DNA from: Oscillospiraceae bacterium
Lineage (GTDB): Bacteria > Bacillota > Clostridia > Oscillospirales > Ruminococcaceae
Direction of reading: 5' to 3'
Assembly: GCA_022766785.1 (NCBI GenBank)
Contig: JALEOL010000080.1
Span: 1-44,031, forward strand
DNA length: 44,031 bases
How positions within the stretch are numbered: the first letter of the stretch is position 1; every line of letters begins with the position of its first letter. A program made the position numbers and the translations under genes. Below are positions 1 to 7,435 of the stretch, piece by piece. The notes under the pieces are model-generated. The model was not told the DNA's origin. It searched no databases and was given only the letters and a program-made list of their open reading frames with translations.

Positions 1-312
1 GACGTCCACCTTTGTCACGGTGAAGTTCGTCATGCTCTGGATAGCGGACTTTATGCTCTTCTGAACATTCTCCGCGACATTCACCGCGTTGTATCCCTCC
101 AGCACGGTGATATCTGCATGTATCTCTGCGGTTTCCGCTCCGAGCTTTACCCGGACGGGACCGAGAACCTTTGACTTTGTATTTGACGGTGCCGGACACT
201 GCCCCCGGCATAACACCCCGTCGATCTCTGCCGCCGCCAGCTCCGCCATCTTTATGATAACGGCGTCGGAAACCTTGATGCTGCCGACCGGCTTGTTTGA
301 TCTCTTTTCCAT
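1..312 (-). CDS. Asp23/Gls24 family envelope stress protein (partial, C-terminus beyond window)
   Basis: Reading from the ATG at 312 gives 104 residues without a stop before the window edge, so the 3' end is missing. The conserved Asp23/Gls24 core is visible: an N-terminal VSDAVIIKMAELAAAEIDGV stretch, then AEIHADITVLEGYNAVNVAENV and a VTKVDV strand. Family members (YqhY, YloU, Asp23) are small cytosolic or membrane-associated proteins linked to cell-envelope homeostasis, with no known enzymatic activity. The start is fixed by a strong AGGAGG six to seven bases upstream. The gene has its own sigma-A-type promoter at 356-384, just after the terminator of the lysine operon. Which paralogue it is cannot be decided from the fragment. 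Confidence 0.85.
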   Translation of the reverse strand, partial: MEKRSNKPVGSIKVSDAVIIKMAELAAAEIDGVLCRGQCPAPSNTKSKVLGPVRVKLGAETAEIHADITVLEGYNAVNVAENVQKSIKSAIQSMTNFTVTKVDV

Positions 313-355
313 CTTTACCTCCTGTTTTCTTCAAGTAACATAATATATCTATTTT

Positions 356-384
356 AGTATACCACACTTTTGGATTTTGTTCAA
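356..384 (-). promoter_or_regulatory. Sigma-A promoter of the Asp23-family gene
   Basis: On the minus strand TTGAAC (384-379) and TATACT (361-356) are separated by exactly 17 bases, about 45 bases before the ATG at 312. It sits between the mscS terminator and the Asp23 gene. Confidence 0.75.
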
Positions 385-442
385 GTGTTTTTTAAAGAAT
401 TATGCATTTTCCTGATCAAGCCCCGGGTATATCGCTCAAATC

Positions 443-473
443 AAAAAAAGAGCAGGGACACAAATCCCTGCTC
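443..473 (-). terminator. Rho-independent terminator of the asd-dapA-dapB-ACT-mscS operon
   Basis: A 9-bp perfect stem (GAGCAGGGA / TCCCTGCTC) with a 6-base loop is followed on the minus strand by seven T residues. It lies 8 bases after the mscS stop codon. Confidence 0.9.
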
Positions 474-480
474 AGGTTCG

Positions 481-1410
481 TTATTCCTTTACAACATGAA
501 CGTCCAGCTGGTCGAACGGGATCGAGATACCGCTCTCGATGAACGCCGCCCGAACCTCCTCTGTCACCGAGAAGAAAACCTCCCAGTAATCCGCCGCCTT
601 GCACCACGGACGTACAGCGATATTCACGGAGCTTGCCGCGTGCTCCAGCATACGCACTGTCGGCGCAGGGTCGGTGAGTATCCTGTCGTTGCGGCTGAGT
701 ACCTGGAGGATCACCTCGCGCGCCTTCTGGTAATCGTCCGAGTAGCTTATGGAGAACTTCATATCCACACGGCGCGTGCCGTTTGTGTTGTTATTGGTCA
801 CAACAGCTCCGGACACCTGACCGTTGGGGATAAATATCGCCTGGTTCGAATCGGAATCCAGCCTTGTATAAAGGATAGTTATCTGCTTTACAACGCCGCT
901 TACCCCGGAAACCAGTATGTAATCTCCGATCTTGAACGGCTTGTTTATCAGCAGCATGATACCGCCTGCGACATTGGAAAGGCTGCTCTGGAGCGCAAGA
1001 CCTATCGCAACGCCGGCGGTGCCGATAACTGTAACTATAGAGGTAGCAGGAATTCCCAGCACGGAAAGCACTATCGTGAGAAGCAGCACATAAAGCACGA
1101 TCTTGCAGCACTGCTTTACAAAATTGTTGACCGTGAGATCCAGCTTTGTGCGGTCAAGACCCTTTCCGAGCACCTTGAGCACCAGCTTGCAGACGATCAT
1201 ACCGAGGATCAGCACAACTACCGCAAGAATGATCGTGGGAATGCTCCGCAGGATAGATTGCAGCATATTATGGAAGAATTCGCCGATTTTCGACGCAGTT
1301 TCCTCGGGGTTCTGAACAAGCTCGTCCACCGCGTCCTTTATTGTGGCAGCCTCACGGGTGGAGGCTTCGGCAGTCGCCGCAGCTGTTGATATCAGATTTA
1401 AGATATTCAC
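481..1410 (-). CDS. Small-conductance mechanosensitive ion channel (MscS family)
   Basis: The 309-residue protein has a short amphipathic N-terminus, two membrane helices (about 57-80 and 100-120) and a third, Gly/Ala-rich pore helix with the VIGTAGVAIGLALQSSLSN signature (about 127-146). The beta domain carries FKIGDYI and the IPNGQ motif (194-198), then an alpha/beta vestibule domain. This is the minimal MscS architecture. MscS proteins open under membrane tension to release small solutes, and some family members (MscCG of Corynebacterium) export amino acids. The GTG start at 1410 overlaps the stop of the ACT gene (GTGA), so the two are translationally coupled. As last gene of a lysine-riboswitch operon, a role in lysine or aspartate-family amino acid efflux is possible, but this is inference from context. 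Confidence 0.9.
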   Translation of the reverse strand: MNILNLISTAAATAEASTREAATIKDAVDELVQNPEETASKIGEFFHNMLQSILRSIPTIILAVVVLILGMIVCKLVLKVLGKGLDRTKLDLTVNNFVKQCCKIVLYVLLLTIVLSVLGIPATSIVTVIGTAGVAIGLALQSSLSNVAGGIMLLINKPFKIGDYILVSGVSGVVKQITILYTRLDSDSNQAIFIPNGQVSGAVVTNNNTNGTRRVDMKFSISYSDDYQKAREVILQVLSRNDRILTDPAPTVRMLEHAASSVNIAVRPWCKAADYWEVFFSVTEEVRAAFIESGISIPFDQLDVHVVKE

Positions 1411-1853
1411 TTGAACAAATCCCTCAGACCTGCCTCGGCAGCCTCTCCGTCGCTCTCGCGGATAAGCACGGATATCTCGTCAATGCCGGTGGTTATCAGC
1501 AGTATCATCGCGTCGATCTTGTTGAGCAGGTTGAAAACCTTTGCGGCAAAGCCTGCCTGTGCTTCCATTTCGCCGGTCTTTATAACTATCTTGCGGTTGG
1601 TGCTGTTTATCATCGGGGTGATGTCGTGCCTCTCCTTGAGGGTCTTGATAACGCCCAGCAGCTTCGGCATATCGTCGTCGTCAAGCGTAAAGCCGAACCC
1701 GAACCGCTCCGAGGTCGGCGCGGTCATTGAGATCATGTCGATGTTTATCCCGGCTTCTGCGACAGCGGTCAGGGTGTCCTCCATGATAGTCTTGTACAGA
1801 GGAACATTGTTGAATGTCACCGCAGATACGTTTTCAGTTACTGTAATGTTCAT
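1407..1853 (-). CDS. Stand-alone ACT-domain protein resembling the regulatory half of aspartokinase
   Basis: 148 residues form two ACT-like units (about 8-78 and 85-145). The first begins VSAVTFNNVPLY and contains GINIDMISM and a Phe-rich strand; the second begins KIVIKTGEM and ends ISVLIRESD. This is the order found in the C-terminal regulatory region of aspartokinases, but no amino-acid kinase domain precedes it: dapB stops 2 bases upstream. The start is set by GGAGG seven bases before the ATG. In Bacillus the beta subunit of LysC consists of this same ACT region, made from an internal start, so a separately encoded allosteric partner for an aspartokinase elsewhere is a reasonable inference. 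It may instead be a free amino acid sensor. Confidence 0.8.
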   Translation of the reverse strand: MNITVTENVSAVTFNNVPLYKTIMEDTLTAVAEAGINIDMISMTAPTSERFGFGFTLDDDDMPKLLGVIKTLKERHDITPMINSTNRKIVIKTGEMEAQAGFAAKVFNLLNKIDAMILLITTGIDEISVLIRESDGEAAEAGLRDLFK

Positions 1854-1855
1854 AA

Positions 1856-2614
1856 TTATGCCTCCTTGATAAGATCAGACATAGCGTACATTCCGGCAGG
1901 CTTTCCTGCGAGGAAAACAGCGGCGTTCACCGCACCGTTTGCAAATACCTCCCTGGACTGGGCGGAGTGGGACAGCGTTATCACCTCGTCGTGTCCTGCG
2001 AAGATGATGTCATGCTCGCCGACGATAGTGCCGCCGCGGATAGCGTGAATTCCTATCTCGTCCTTGTCACGGGGCTTTCTAACGCTGTGGCGGTCGTAGA
2101 CGAAGTGATCCTTGCCGCCAAGCTCCTCGTTGATAGCCTCCGCGATCATTATCGCAGTGCCGGAGGGCGCGTCCTTTTTCTGGTTGTGGTGCTTCTCAAC
2201 TATCTCAATATCGAACTGCCCGCCGAGTATCTGGGTAGCCTTTCTCGCAAGCTCCACCAGCAGATTTATGCCCAGGGACATGTTAAACGTAAAGAACACC
2301 GGGATCTGCGAAGCAGACGCGGATATCTGGCTGCGCTCCTCGTCGGTGTACCCGGTGGTGGCGAGCACCAGCGGAACGTTATTCATCTTGCCGTAGCTCA
2401 GCAGGTCGGGAAGAGCGGAGGGGTGCGAAAAATCTATGATCACGTCCGGCTTCTGCGGCAGGTCGAAAACGCTCTTATACACCGGGAAATCCGAGTACTG
2501 TTCTCCTGCAACGTCAACTCCGGCGACTATCCTGCAGTCGCTGCGCCGGCTCACCAGTCCGGCGATAACTCTGCCCATTCTTCCGCAGGCGCCGGTTATT
2601 GCTATTTCTGTCAT
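1856..2614 (-). CDS. dapB: 4-hydroxy-tetrahydrodipicolinate reductase
   Basis: DapB reduces hydroxy-tetrahydrodipicolinate to tetrahydrodipicolinate with NAD(P)H, the second committed step of the lysine/meso-DAP branch. The 252-residue protein begins with the Rossmann glycine motif GACGRMG (8-14). It carries the family active-site block EKHHNQKKDAPSGTA (140-154) with the catalytic His142/His143 and Lys147, and the usual IHAIRGGTIVGEH segment after it. Length is normal. AAAGGA lies seven bases before the ATG. It follows dapA in the operon after a 75-base gap holding a GC-rich hairpin, and is followed 2 bases later by the ACT gene. Confidence 0.97.
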   Translation of the reverse strand: MTEIAITGACGRMGRVIAGLVSRRSDCRIVAGVDVAGEQYSDFPVYKSVFDLPQKPDVIIDFSHPSALPDLLSYGKMNNVPLVLATTGYTDEERSQISASASQIPVFFTFNMSLGINLLVELARKATQILGGQFDIEIVEKHHNQKKDAPSGTAIMIAEAINEELGGKDHFVYDRHSVRKPRDKDEIGIHAIRGGTIVGEHDIIFAGHDEVITLSHSAQSREVFANGAVNAAVFLAGKPAGMYAMSDLIKEA

Positions 2615-2659
2615 TTGTAATTCCTTTCAGATTTTTGCATAAATGCCAGTTAGTATACA

Positions 2660-2682
2660 GGGCGGAAAACATAATTCCGCCC
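2660..2682 (-). other. Intercistronic hairpin between dapA and dapB
   Basis: GGGCGGAA and TTCCGCCC form a perfect 8-bp stem with a 7-base loop, starting 7 bases after the dapA stop. On the minus strand no T-run follows, so it is not a classical terminator. An mRNA-stabilising or partial attenuation role is possible. Confidence 0.5.
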
Positions 2683-2689
2683 GTGTTAT

Positions 2690-3583
2690 TTACTTTATTG
2701 CGCCGACAAGACCCAGAGGCTCCATAACGCTTCTGAGCTTTGCCACCTGCTCCTCGGTCATGGAGCAGAGCGGAAGTCTGCACTCTCCTGCCTTGAAGCC
2801 CATTATGTTCAGCGCTTCCTTTACGGGAATGGGGTTCACGTCCATGAACAGAGCCTTCTCAAATGCGAAAATGCGCTGCTGTACCGCCAAAGCCTCACCC
2901 TGCTTTCCTGCAAGGTACAGAGCCACCTCGTCGTGCTTCTCGCGGGGCATAAGGTTTGATGTAACGGAAATAACTCCCTTACCGCCCAGGGAAAGGATCG
3001 GCAGCACCTGGTCGTCGTTGCCGGAATAGATGTCGAGATCGGTGTACGCCGCTATCTCAGCCGCGAGGGACATATTGCCGCTCGCTTCCTTGGTGGCAAC
3101 GATATTCGGGTGCTTTGCAAGCTCCTTGTATGCGTCAATGGAGATATTACAACCGGTACGGCTGGGGACATTATACAGCACGATCGGGATATTAACGCTG
3201 TCAGCGATCGCGGTGAAGTGCTTTACCAGACCCCTCTGGGAAGCCTTGTTGTAATACGGTGTGACCTGAAGAAGTCCGTCAACGCCAAGCTTCTCAGCAC
3301 TGATGGAAAGCCTGATGCCGTGCGCGGTGTCGTTTGCGCCGGTGCCTGCGATGACCGGGATACGGTGAGCTATCCGCTCTACAGCGTAACCGATGCACTG
3401 GAGGTGCTCATCGTCGGGCATCGTGGACGCTTCGCCAGTGGTGCCGCACACGATCACTGCGTCAGCGCCGTTTTCCACCTGGAAATCAAGCATTCTGCCG
3501 AACTCGTCATAGTTTATGGAACCATCGGCGTTCATAGGTGTGGCGATAGCAGTGCCTACACCGGTAAAAATTGTGTTTTTCAT
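2690..3583 (-). CDS. dapA: 4-hydroxy-tetrahydrodipicolinate synthase
   Basis: DapA condenses pyruvate with L-aspartate-4-semialdehyde, the product of the preceding asd gene. The 297-residue TIM-barrel protein shows the pyruvate-binding CGTTGE motif (46-51), the active-site Tyr137 and Arg142 in LYNVPSRTG, and the Schiff-base lysine Lys165 in VATKEAS. GAAAGGA lies shortly before the ATG. Many DapA enzymes are feedback inhibited by lysine; that cannot be judged here. The gene lies 22 bases after the asd stop and shares the riboswitch-controlled transcript. Confidence 0.97.
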   Translation of the reverse strand: MKNTIFTGVGTAIATPMNADGSINYDEFGRMLDFQVENGADAVIVCGTTGEASTMPDDEHLQCIGYAVERIAHRIPVIAGTGANDTAHGIRLSISAEKLGVDGLLQVTPYYNKASQRGLVKHFTAIADSVNIPIVLYNVPSRTGCNISIDAYKELAKHPNIVATKEASGNMSLAAEIAAYTDLDIYSGNDDQVLPILSLGGKGVISVTSNLMPREKHDEVALYLAGKQGEALAVQQRIFAFEKALFMDVNPIPVKEALNIMGFKAGECRLPLCSMTEEQVAKLRSVMEPLGLVGAIK

Positions 3584-3605
3584 TGGGATATCCTTTCAAC
3601 GGAGA

Positions 3606-4688
3606 TCAGTCCAGATAGCCCTTTGCAGCAAGCAGTTCAGCCATTTCAACGGCACCGCCGGCAGCGCCCCTCAGGGTGTTGTGGGACAGGCATACGAACT
3701 TGTAATCGAACATTGTGTCGGGACGAAGTCTGCCGACGGATACAGCCATACCGCCCTCAAGATTGCGGTGCAGCTTAGCCTGCGGCATATTGTCCTCCTC
3801 AAAATAGTGAATGAACTGCTTCGGAGCGGAGGGGAGGTTCAGAGCCTGCGGCTCGCCGGAATATTCCGCCCAGATCTTCTTGATCTCGTCCATAGAGGGC
3901 TTGTTCTCGAAGTTTACGAAAACAGCCGCAAAATGACCGTTGGAAACAGGAACTCTCAGGCACTGTGTGGTGATGAGCGGAGACTGAGCCTTGACGATCT
4001 CGCCGCCCTCGATCCTGCCCCATACCTTCAGAGGCTCCTGCTCGGACTTTTCTTCCTCGCCGCCGATGTACGGGATAAGGTTATCCACCATCTCGGGCCA
4101 TGTCTCGAAGGTCTTGCCTGCGCCGGAGATAGCCTGGTATGTGCAGGCGAGTATGTTCTTGATACCGAACTTTCTCAGCGGAGAGAGAGCCGGAACGTAG
4201 CTCTGGATAGAGCAGTTGGACTTTACGGAAATGAAGCCGCGCTTTGTGCCCAGGCGCTTCTTCTGAGCCTCGATGATAGCTGCGTGCTCGGCGTTCACCT
4301 CGGGGATGATCATCGGAACATCGGGAGTGAAGCGGTGAGCGGAGTTGTTGGACATTACGGGGCACTCTGCCTTTGCATACTGCTCCTCAAGAGCCTTGAT
4401 CTCGTCCTTCTTCATGTCAACTGCGCAGAATACGAAATCCACCTTTGCAGCGATCTCCTTGACATCTGCGGTAGCGTCGTTGATGACTATGTTCTCCATG
4501 CTCTTTGGCATAGGAGTGTCCATCAGCCAGCGGTCGCCTACAGCCTCTTTATAGGTCTTGCCGGCAGAACGGGGGGAAGCGGCAAGAGCCACCACATTGA
4601 ACCAGGGGTGGTTCTCCAGCAGTGTTGCGAAGCGCTGGCCTACCATACCTGTTGCGCCGATTATACCGACATTGTACTTTTCTTTCAT
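3606..4688 (-). CDS. asd: Aspartate-semialdehyde dehydrogenase (archaeal/fungal-type)
   Basis: Asd reduces aspartyl phosphate to aspartate semialdehyde, feeding lysine/DAP, threonine and methionine synthesis. The 360-residue sequence has the NADP-binding GATGMVGQ (11-18), catalytic Cys159 in KSNCS and a candidate active-site His252 in SNGHFA. The insert SGAGKTFETWPEMVDNLIPY and the overall length match the archaeal/fungal branch of the family rather than the shorter E. coli-type enzyme. It is the first gene of the operon. Its leader contains a lysine riboswitch at 5032-5189, a terminator at 4980-5005 and, between terminator and ATG, a 233-bp palindromic element. GAAAGGA lies about 10 bases before the ATG, outside that element. 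Confidence 0.96.
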   Translation of the reverse strand: MKEKYNVGIIGATGMVGQRFATLLENHPWFNVVALAASPRSAGKTYKEAVGDRWLMDTPMPKSMENIVINDATADVKEIAAKVDFVFCAVDMKKDEIKALEEQYAKAECPVMSNNSAHRFTPDVPMIIPEVNAEHAAIIEAQKKRLGTKRGFISVKSNCSIQSYVPALSPLRKFGIKNILACTYQAISGAGKTFETWPEMVDNLIPYIGGEEEKSEQEPLKVWGRIEGGEIVKAQSPLITTQCLRVPVSNGHFAAVFVNFENKPSMDEIKKIWAEYSGEPQALNLPSAPKQFIHYFEEDNMPQAKLHRNLEGGMAVSVGRLRPDTMFDYKFVCLSHNTLRGAAGGAVEMAELLAAKGYLD

Positions 4689-4733
4689 GATCGTTGTTTC
4701 CTTTCTCTTTTTAAGGGCGCAAAGCCCGGATTA

Positions 4734-4966
4734 GGGAAGCACTGATTAAATCAGGTGCGCAGATTGCGCCGCAGATTTTTCGTCGGATTGTACCAATTTT
4801 GCGCAGATAGGCTGACGCCTTTCAAGCAAAATTGGTACAATATGGTAAGTTTGGCGCAACACGCTAAATCATCGGTAAATAAATTTACAGCAATTTTGCG
4901 CCAAACTAGAAATATGCAAGCAAGATGCGTGCCAAGCCGACAGGCGCGGTTTAATCAGCGCTTCCC
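4734..4966. mobile_element. MITE-like non-coding element with terminal inverted repeats, flanked by TA
   Basis: The ends are inverted copies: GGGAAGC, A, CTGATTAAA at the left and, read from the other strand, GGGAAGC, G, CTGATTAAA at the right (16 of 17 bases identical). A TA dinucleotide flanks each side (4732-4733 and 4967-4968), as expected for a TA target duplication, although TA could also be part of the repeat. Two further perfect internal inverted repeats exist: 4787-4802 with 4826-4841 (16 bp) and 4848-4859 with 4896-4907 (12 bp). No credible coding sequence is present. This fits a non-autonomous miniature transposable element. It sits in the leader of asd, downstream of the riboswitch terminator. 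The parent transposase family is not known from this window. Confidence 0.75.
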
Positions 4967-4975
4967 TAGCCATAA

Positions 4976-5005
4976 CAAAAGCCGATGAGGGGTAATTCAT
5001 CGGCT
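4976..5005 (-). terminator. Riboswitch expression-platform terminator upstream of asd
   Basis: AGCCGATGA (5005-4997) and TCATCGGCT (4988-4980) form a 9-bp perfect stem with an 8-base loop. With the T that closes the stem it gives TTTT, then G and TT on the minus strand. The 5' arm CCGAUGA can instead pair with an identical UCAUCGG at 5055-5049 inside the aptamer's 3' part, which gives the antiterminator expected for a lysine-off switch. Confidence 0.85.
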
Positions 5006-5031
5006 GCAACGGCAATATCGTAAAAATCTGC

Positions 5032-5189
5032 GATAGCTCTCCATCAGACCGATGACAACCGGACGCCTGTTTGACGTACAGCCAGACATGCACATCACGG
5101 AATATGCATTCTTCGGCGGTAAGCCTTTCACGCAGCCGGTCTCCGCAGACCTGATTGACGGCGTTACTGATCTGTTCCGCACCTCTATC
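5032..5189 (-). ncRNA. Lysine riboswitch (L-box) controlling the asd-dapA-dapB operon
   Basis: On the minus strand the RNA begins GAUAGAGGUGCG and closes with GGAGAGCUAUC, so GAUAG/CUAUC form the P1 helix. Between them lie the family's conserved pieces: GUGAAAGGC, ACCGCCGAAG, CUGGCUGUACGUC and GUCAUCGG. The length (158 nt) and order match the L-box aptamer, whose known ligand is lysine. The downstream terminator and an alternative pairing (see 4976-5005) make a transcription attenuation switch. It lies 33 bases after the -10 box at 5222-5227 and is followed by asd, dapA and dapB, the expected regulon. Confidence 0.95.
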
Positions 5190-5221
5190 AGCTCAGTGCT
5201 TCTCTGCACTGATTATTTTAT

Positions 5222-5250
5222 ATTTTACCACATAACATCATTGTTGTCAA
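5222..5250 (-). promoter_or_regulatory. Sigma-A promoter of the lysine riboswitch/asd operon
   Basis: On the minus strand TTGACA (5250-5245) and TAAAAT (5227-5222) are 17 bases apart, placed correctly to start the L-box leader. It diverges from the queA promoter about 70 bases away. Confidence 0.85.
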
Positions 5251-5317
5251 CCCCCAATCATATAAATATTCTTAAATCAGCGCGCGGTTTTTGTTCATTA
5301 TTCACAACGCCGAAAAA

Positions 5318-5346
5318 TTGATTTATCTGACGATATATGATATAAT
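5318..5346 (+). promoter_or_regulatory. Sigma-A promoter of queA
   Basis: TTGATT (5318-5323), a 17-base spacer and a perfect TATAAT (5341-5346) lie about 30 bases before the queA start region. Confidence 0.85.
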
Positions 5347-5384
5347 ATTCTCATGTTCAAATATACGATAAAGGAATGTACGAT

Positions 5385-6467
5385 ATGACAATGCTGAGAT
5401 CAGACTTTAACTACGAGCTTCCCGAGGAGCTTATCGCCCAGACGCCTGCAGAGCCGAGGGACAGTTCCCGGCTGATGGCGATAGACCGCTCCACCGGCGA
5501 GATAACACACGATCACTTCTACAACATCAGCAATTACCTGCGCCCGGGCGATCTGCTGGTGATGAACGACAGCAAGGTGTTCCCTGCCCGTATCTTCGGC
5601 ACCAAGCGCGGCAGCGGCGGACATGTGGAATTCCTGCTGCTGAAACGGCTGAGCCTTACCGACTGGGAGACCCTTGTCCACCCCGGGAAGCGCCTCAAGC
5701 CCGGCGCAGTCGTGGATTTCCCGGAGGGGCTTTCCGCCGAGATAACCGACGTGGTTGACGACGGGAACAGGATAGTGCGGTTCTCATTCGAGGGGGATTT
5801 CTTCGACATTCTCGACCGGATAGGTCAGATGCCGCTGCCGCCCTACATCACCGAAAAGCTGCAGAACAAGGATCGCTACAACACGATATACTGCCGCGAG
5901 ACCGGCTCCGCCGCCGCTCCCACCGCAGGGCTTCATTTCACCGAGAACGTGTTCAGGTCGCTGGCTGAAAAGGGCGTTGACACCGCGTATGTCACCCTGC
6001 ATGTGGGGCTGGGGACATTCCGCCCGGTCAAGGAGGACAACATTCTCGACCACAAGATGCATGTGGAGCACTACTCCGTGCCGGAAATCACCGCCGAAAA
6101 GATACGCCGCTGCAAGGCGAACGGTGGGCGCGTGATCTCCGTTGGCACGACCTCATGCCGCACTCTGGAATCCGCAGCCGCGGCTGAACCGGAGCTTTTT
6201 ACCCCGACAGAGGCGGACAAGGGCAGCGCGCCGCTCACCGGGTCGAACGCTCCTATACTCACTAAGGATACCGGGATATTCATCTACCCCGGGTATGAGT
6301 TCAGGATAATAGACGGGCTGATAACCAACTTCCACCTACCGGAAAGCACGCTCATTATGCTTGTCAGTGCGTTCCTCGGCAGAGAAAAGACCCTGCACGC
6401 ATACGAGGTCGCTGTGCAGGAACGTTACAGGTTTTTCTCTTTTGGTGATTCCATGTATATTGGCTGA
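5385..6467 (+). CDS. queA: S-adenosylmethionine:tRNA ribosyltransferase-isomerase
   Basis: QueA transfers and rearranges the ribosyl group of SAM onto preQ1 in tRNA to give epoxyqueuosine, the step after Tgt. The protein (about 360 residues) shows the family hallmarks [15 protein letters not shown] near the start, [15 protein letters not shown], the block [29 protein letters not shown] and the C-terminal [16 protein letters not shown]. An in-frame ATG at 5376 directly abuts the AAGGA (5371-5375), whereas the ATG at 5385 is nine bases away and better placed; ATG 5391 is also possible. The gene is monocistronic, between its own promoter and a terminator. Tgt is encoded elsewhere in this window (23419-24558). 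Presence of QueA implies the preQ1 route rather than direct queuine use. Confidence 0.96.
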   Translation: MTMLRSDFNYELPEELIAQTPAEPRDSSRLMAIDRSTGEITHDHFYNISNYLRPGDLLVMNDSKVFPARIFGTKRGSGGHVEFLLLKRLSLTDWETLVHPGKRLKPGAVVDFPEGLSAEITDVVDDGNRIVRFSFEGDFFDILDRIGQMPLPPYITEKLQNKDRYNTIYCRETGSAAAPTAGLHFTENVFRSLAEKGVDTAYVTLHVGLGTFRPVKEDNILDHKMHVEHYSVPEITAEKIRRCKANGGRVISVGTTSCRTLESAAAAEPELFTPTEADKGSAPLTGSNAPILTKDTGIFIYPGYEFRIIDGLITNFHLPESTLIMLVSAFLGREKTLHAYEVAVQERYRFFSFGDSMYIG

Positions 6468-6492
6468 CTGCGCTGCTATACATCTGATTTAC

Positions 6493-6528
6493 AAAAAACG
6501 GCGGAGCGATCTGCCGTTTTTTATTTTA
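6493..6528 (+). terminator. Terminator after queA
   Basis: AAAAAACGGC and GCCGTTTTTT pair around a 10-base loop, ending in a T-rich run (TTTTTTATTTT). It lies 25 bases after the queA stop. Confidence 0.8.
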
Positions 6529-6700
6529 CGCTGACAATACGCAATGCCGCGATCCCCTTATCTCTGGTTATTAATATGACTGTCAATTTGCACAATTTTT
6601 TTACACGTTTTTTTCCACAACACCAAAAACACTTTAACATCTATCATAAAACTGTCACATAAATGATGTATAATTCAATCATCAGAAACGAAACAGGGCG
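6529..6700. promoter_or_regulatory. AT-rich leader of the VTC/DUF4956 cassette with a TATAAT box
   Basis: The stretch between the queA terminator and the VTC gene is AT-rich and holds no ORF. A perfect TATAAT at 6669-6674 lies 27 bases before the GTG start. No good -35 is visible at 16-18 bases, so the promoter may need an activator, or the assignment may be wrong. Confidence 0.45.
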
Positions 6701-7435
6701 GTGAGGAAAACGGCTTACGCAAACACATTCATGCGGCGCGAGATAAAGTTCCTTCTTTCAGAGGAGCTTGAAAATTCCCTGCTGGAAAGGCTGCGCGGCT
6801 GCATGACCGAGGACGTTTTCTCGCGGCAGACCAACGGCTCCCTTTACTGCGACAGCCCGGACGATATTCTGATACGAACCTCTCTGGAAAAACCGGTATA
6901 CAGGCAGAAGCTGAGGCTTCGCACCTACGGGATACCTGATAACGACAGCATCGCGTTCATTGAGATCAAAAAGAAGTTCAAGGGCGTGGTATACAAGCGC
7001 CGCGCCCAGACCACATACGGGGCGGCAATGACTTACCTGTGCGGAGGGGCGCTCCCGGAATGCACGGGGTACAACGACACACAGGTCATTCAGGAGATAG
7101 ACTGGCTTGTAAAGCGCTTCCGCCTTGCTCCGCGCACCGCGATATTCTACGACCGCAGAGCATTCCACGGGAACGACGACCCGGAACTCAGGCTCACGCT
7201 CGACCGCAATATCCGCTACAGGAACTGCCAGCTCGATCTGCGCAGCGGCACGGAGGGCAGGCTTCTCGCCGCGCAGCCCCACTGCATAATGGAGATAAAA
7301 TCCGCAGGCGCTATTCCGCTCTGGCTGGTACATATCCTCTCGGAGCTATCGCTGAAACCAGGCTCTTTTTCAAAATACGGCACGGCTTACCGCGAAAGCC
7401 TGTCAGATCATACACGGAGTGAAAAATATGTTTGA
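6701..7435 (+). CDS. VTC-domain polyphosphate polymerase family protein
   Basis: The 244-residue protein is a stand-alone VTC (CYTH-like triphosphate tunnel) domain. Visible landmarks are RREIKFLLS near the N-terminus, the basic strand RQKLRLRTYG, FIEIKKKFKG with the Glu-x-Lys pattern, YDRRAF, LRLTLDRNIRYR, IMEIKS and the terminal FSKYGTAY. In yeast Vtc4 this fold makes polyphosphate from ATP inside the tunnel; bacterial homologues are annotated as polyphosphate polymerase domain proteins, mostly untested. The start is GTG at 6701; the SD is weak (AGGG), and an internal ATG at 6731 would remove only ten residues. The next gene starts eight bases before this stop, indicating coupling. Associated genes (DUF4956 membrane protein, secreted beta-helix protein) suggest an envelope-linked role. 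Confidence 0.85.
   Translation: MRKTAYANTFMRREIKFLLSEELENSLLERLRGCMTEDVFSRQTNGSLYCDSPDDILIRTSLEKPVYRQKLRLRTYGIPDNDSIAFIEIKKKFKGVVYKRRAQTTYGAAMTYLCGGALPECTGYNDTQVIQEIDWLVKRFRLAPRTAIFYDRRAFHGNDDPELRLTLDRNIRYRNCQLDLRSGTEGRLLAAQPHCIMEIKSAGAIPLWLVHILSELSLKPGSFSKYGTAYRESLSDHTRSEKYV

Noticed and set aside
4997..5209. Open frame of 70 codons on the minus strand upstream of asd
   Set aside because: It coincides with the lysine riboswitch and its terminator; the encoded peptide has no protein-like character.
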